From contig OX235263.1 of the NCBI GenBank assembly GCA_944472135.2, forward strand, positions 32,045,379 to 32,109,378: a stretch of DNA of 64,000 nt. The letters are read 5' to 3'. Made by a program: the position numbers and the translations under genes. Numbering within the stretch: position 1 is the stretch's first letter; every line of letters begins with the position of its first letter. The DNA is from Trichobilharzia regenti (Eukaryota > Platyhelminthes > Trematoda > Strigeidida > Schistosomatidae). The notes beneath the pieces are model-generated. The model saw only the letters and a program-made list of their open reading frames with translations. It was not told where the DNA came from and did not search any database. This document shows, one piece after another, positions 63,280 through 64,000 of the stretch.

Positions 63280-63723
63280 TCATAATGTGGATTTACTAGA
63301 TGTGAAAAACAGATGAGGGAAGAGAACCAAACAAACGATAAAATCACGACCCTAGTTCATAAAAGTAAGTGTCAAGTAAATGTATTCGCTGATATGCGGG
63401 CGAGTTAGGAAAAAATAATTTTAATGCCGTTCCAGAAATTCACATTGCGCATTGATTTGGCCTGTTTAAAGTGATATGATAGGTTTTTCCACAAGTTTTT
63501 CCCATGCATATCTTGTGTAAGTGAGTAATTATAAGTATACTTACTCTTCATATATGATATTTATCATATTGATGATGGTTGTAAAATGGCGTCCCACATG
63601 TACAAAAATCAAGAATATAGTAAATTTTTGAAGTGGTACTAGAGGATGTGTTCTTGATCTAGGACCAGCAGATATTGTAGTGGTCACAAATGTGAATCGC
63701 CCCAATATGTGGGACGGCAACAT
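63280..63723 (-). CDS. Unidentified 64-aa basic/hydrophobic protein, two exons
   Basis: Exon 1 63723-63545 (59 codons plus 2 nt, GTAAGT donor), intron 249 nt, exon 2 63295-63280, after a long pyrimidine tract and CATCTAG acceptor. The join ends the protein as YEDKSTL. The N-terminus (MLPSHILGRFTFVTT) is basic and hydroxylated, like a mitochondrial presequence. A hydrophobic stretch KFTIFLIFVHVG follows after GPRSRTHPLVPLQ. Length and layout recall small respiratory-chain subunits such as COX7C, but the match is too weak to name it. An ATG that overlaps the stop (TTATGA) opens a 35-codon ORF to 63176. Same strand as OPA3; 275 nt upstream of the OPA3 ATG. Start chosen as the second of two nearby ATGs because the first is in a frame that closes after 22 codons. 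Confidence 0.5.
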
Positions 63724-63765
63724 GCATTTTTTGACAGCTCGAGCACTAAACAGGAGTTTGGGCCC

Positions 63766-63767
63766 CT
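63766..63767 (-). promoter_or_regulatory. Candidate splice acceptor before the 64-aa ORF
   Basis: T-rich run ending ATTTATGTTAG on the minus strand, leaving a 42-nt leader before the ATG at 63723 and only about 35 nt after the upstream stop at 63803. Could be a trans-splice site. Confidence 0.4.
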
Positions 63768-63802
63768 AACATAAATAACAATAATGATCGTATAGATCTA
63801 AA

Positions 63803-63874
63803 TTACCAAAAACGCTTCTGCTTCTGCCATCTACAAGCCTGCTCAGCTTCTTGCCGAGATGCTACCCTATCGGC
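63803..63874 (-). CDS. Terminal exon of an unidentified upstream gene (partial)
   Basis: After an acceptor (ATTTCTTCAAG) the frame reads ADRVASRQEAEQACRWQKQK then RFW and TAA: 23 residues, highly charged, helix-like, with no codon oddities. The frame remains open upstream to about 63926, so the exon could be longer. I do not recognise the family. Its stop is 80 nt from the next ORF on the same strand, in line with the tight spacing of this cluster. It may be a chance reading; the rest of the gene would lie beyond the window. Confidence 0.35.
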   Translation of the reverse strand, partial: ADRVASRQEAEQACRWQKQKRFW

Positions 63875-64000
63875 CTTGAAGAAATTTGTGAGACATCTTA
63901 CAGGTTGGCATATCCTACAGGTCCTAATCTTTTAGATCTTTGAAGCCATTTCCCACTGAAATATCACTTATCTACATCACAATCTCTCTGTCTAAGTACT

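Noticed and set aside
63176..63283. 35-codon ORF (MTSEQFEEILVSATITYAST...)
   Set aside because: Starts in an ATGA overlap and contains a GTGAGT donor after ten codons; too short to support alone, mentioned with the 64-aa ORF.

Overview
The window looks like nuclear DNA of a schistosome blood fluke (Schistosoma or a close trematode). Three things point there. The intergenic DNA and introns are AT-rich and packed with tRNA-headed retroposons, some carrying a Schistosoma-type (Sm-alpha) hammerhead ribozyme module. There are relics of several non-LTR retrotransposon types, Penelope-like elements with GIY-YIG domains, and a Merlin-type transposase. The recognisable genes have 35-nt micro-introns at their 5' ends and very large introns further 3', a known schistosome pattern. 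The species is not determinable from what I can see.

Real genes are few and all lie on the minus strand at the right-hand side. From 5' to 3' they are: a short terminal coding segment of an unidentified gene (63803-63874); a two-exon 64-residue protein (63280-63723); a complete two-exon OPA3 homologue (62496-63004, 157 aa); and a complete eleven-exon glycerol-kinase-5-like FGGY kinase (18406-62397, 611 aa, 44 kb). The GK5 exons were joined by hand. All splice sites are GT/AG, all phases agree, and the joined frame stays open from ATG to stop. OPA3 and GK5 are only 98 nt apart, with a strong splice acceptor 3 nt before the GK5 ATG. This suggests a trans-spliced polycistronic unit.

Layout. 1-18.4 kb: no firm gene; retroelement relics, tRNA-derived repeats and one unassigned 80-codon ORF. 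18.4-62.4 kb: GK5, whose introns hold nearly everything else, namely a possible tRNA-Arg(TCT) at 25.27 kb, Penelope-like elements (29, 33-34, 41-45, 57 kb), a Merlin element (49.8-50.7 kb), a 1.3-kb inverted repeat (30.8-32.1 kb) and many SINE-like elements. 62.4-64 kb: dense gene cluster.

The most distinctive repeat signal is a family (called B here) that combines a tRNA-like B box with a module resembling a hammerhead ribozyme core. It occurs again and again as head-to-head palindromic pairs, and one copy sits inside a Penelope element with a 14-bp target duplication. A Sm-alpha-like copy with a hammerhead sits inside the large inverted repeat with a perfect 13-bp target duplication. A second SINE family shares its 3' tail with a local LINE family, which suggests a SINE/LINE partnership. 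All family calls come from reading the sequence; no database search was run.
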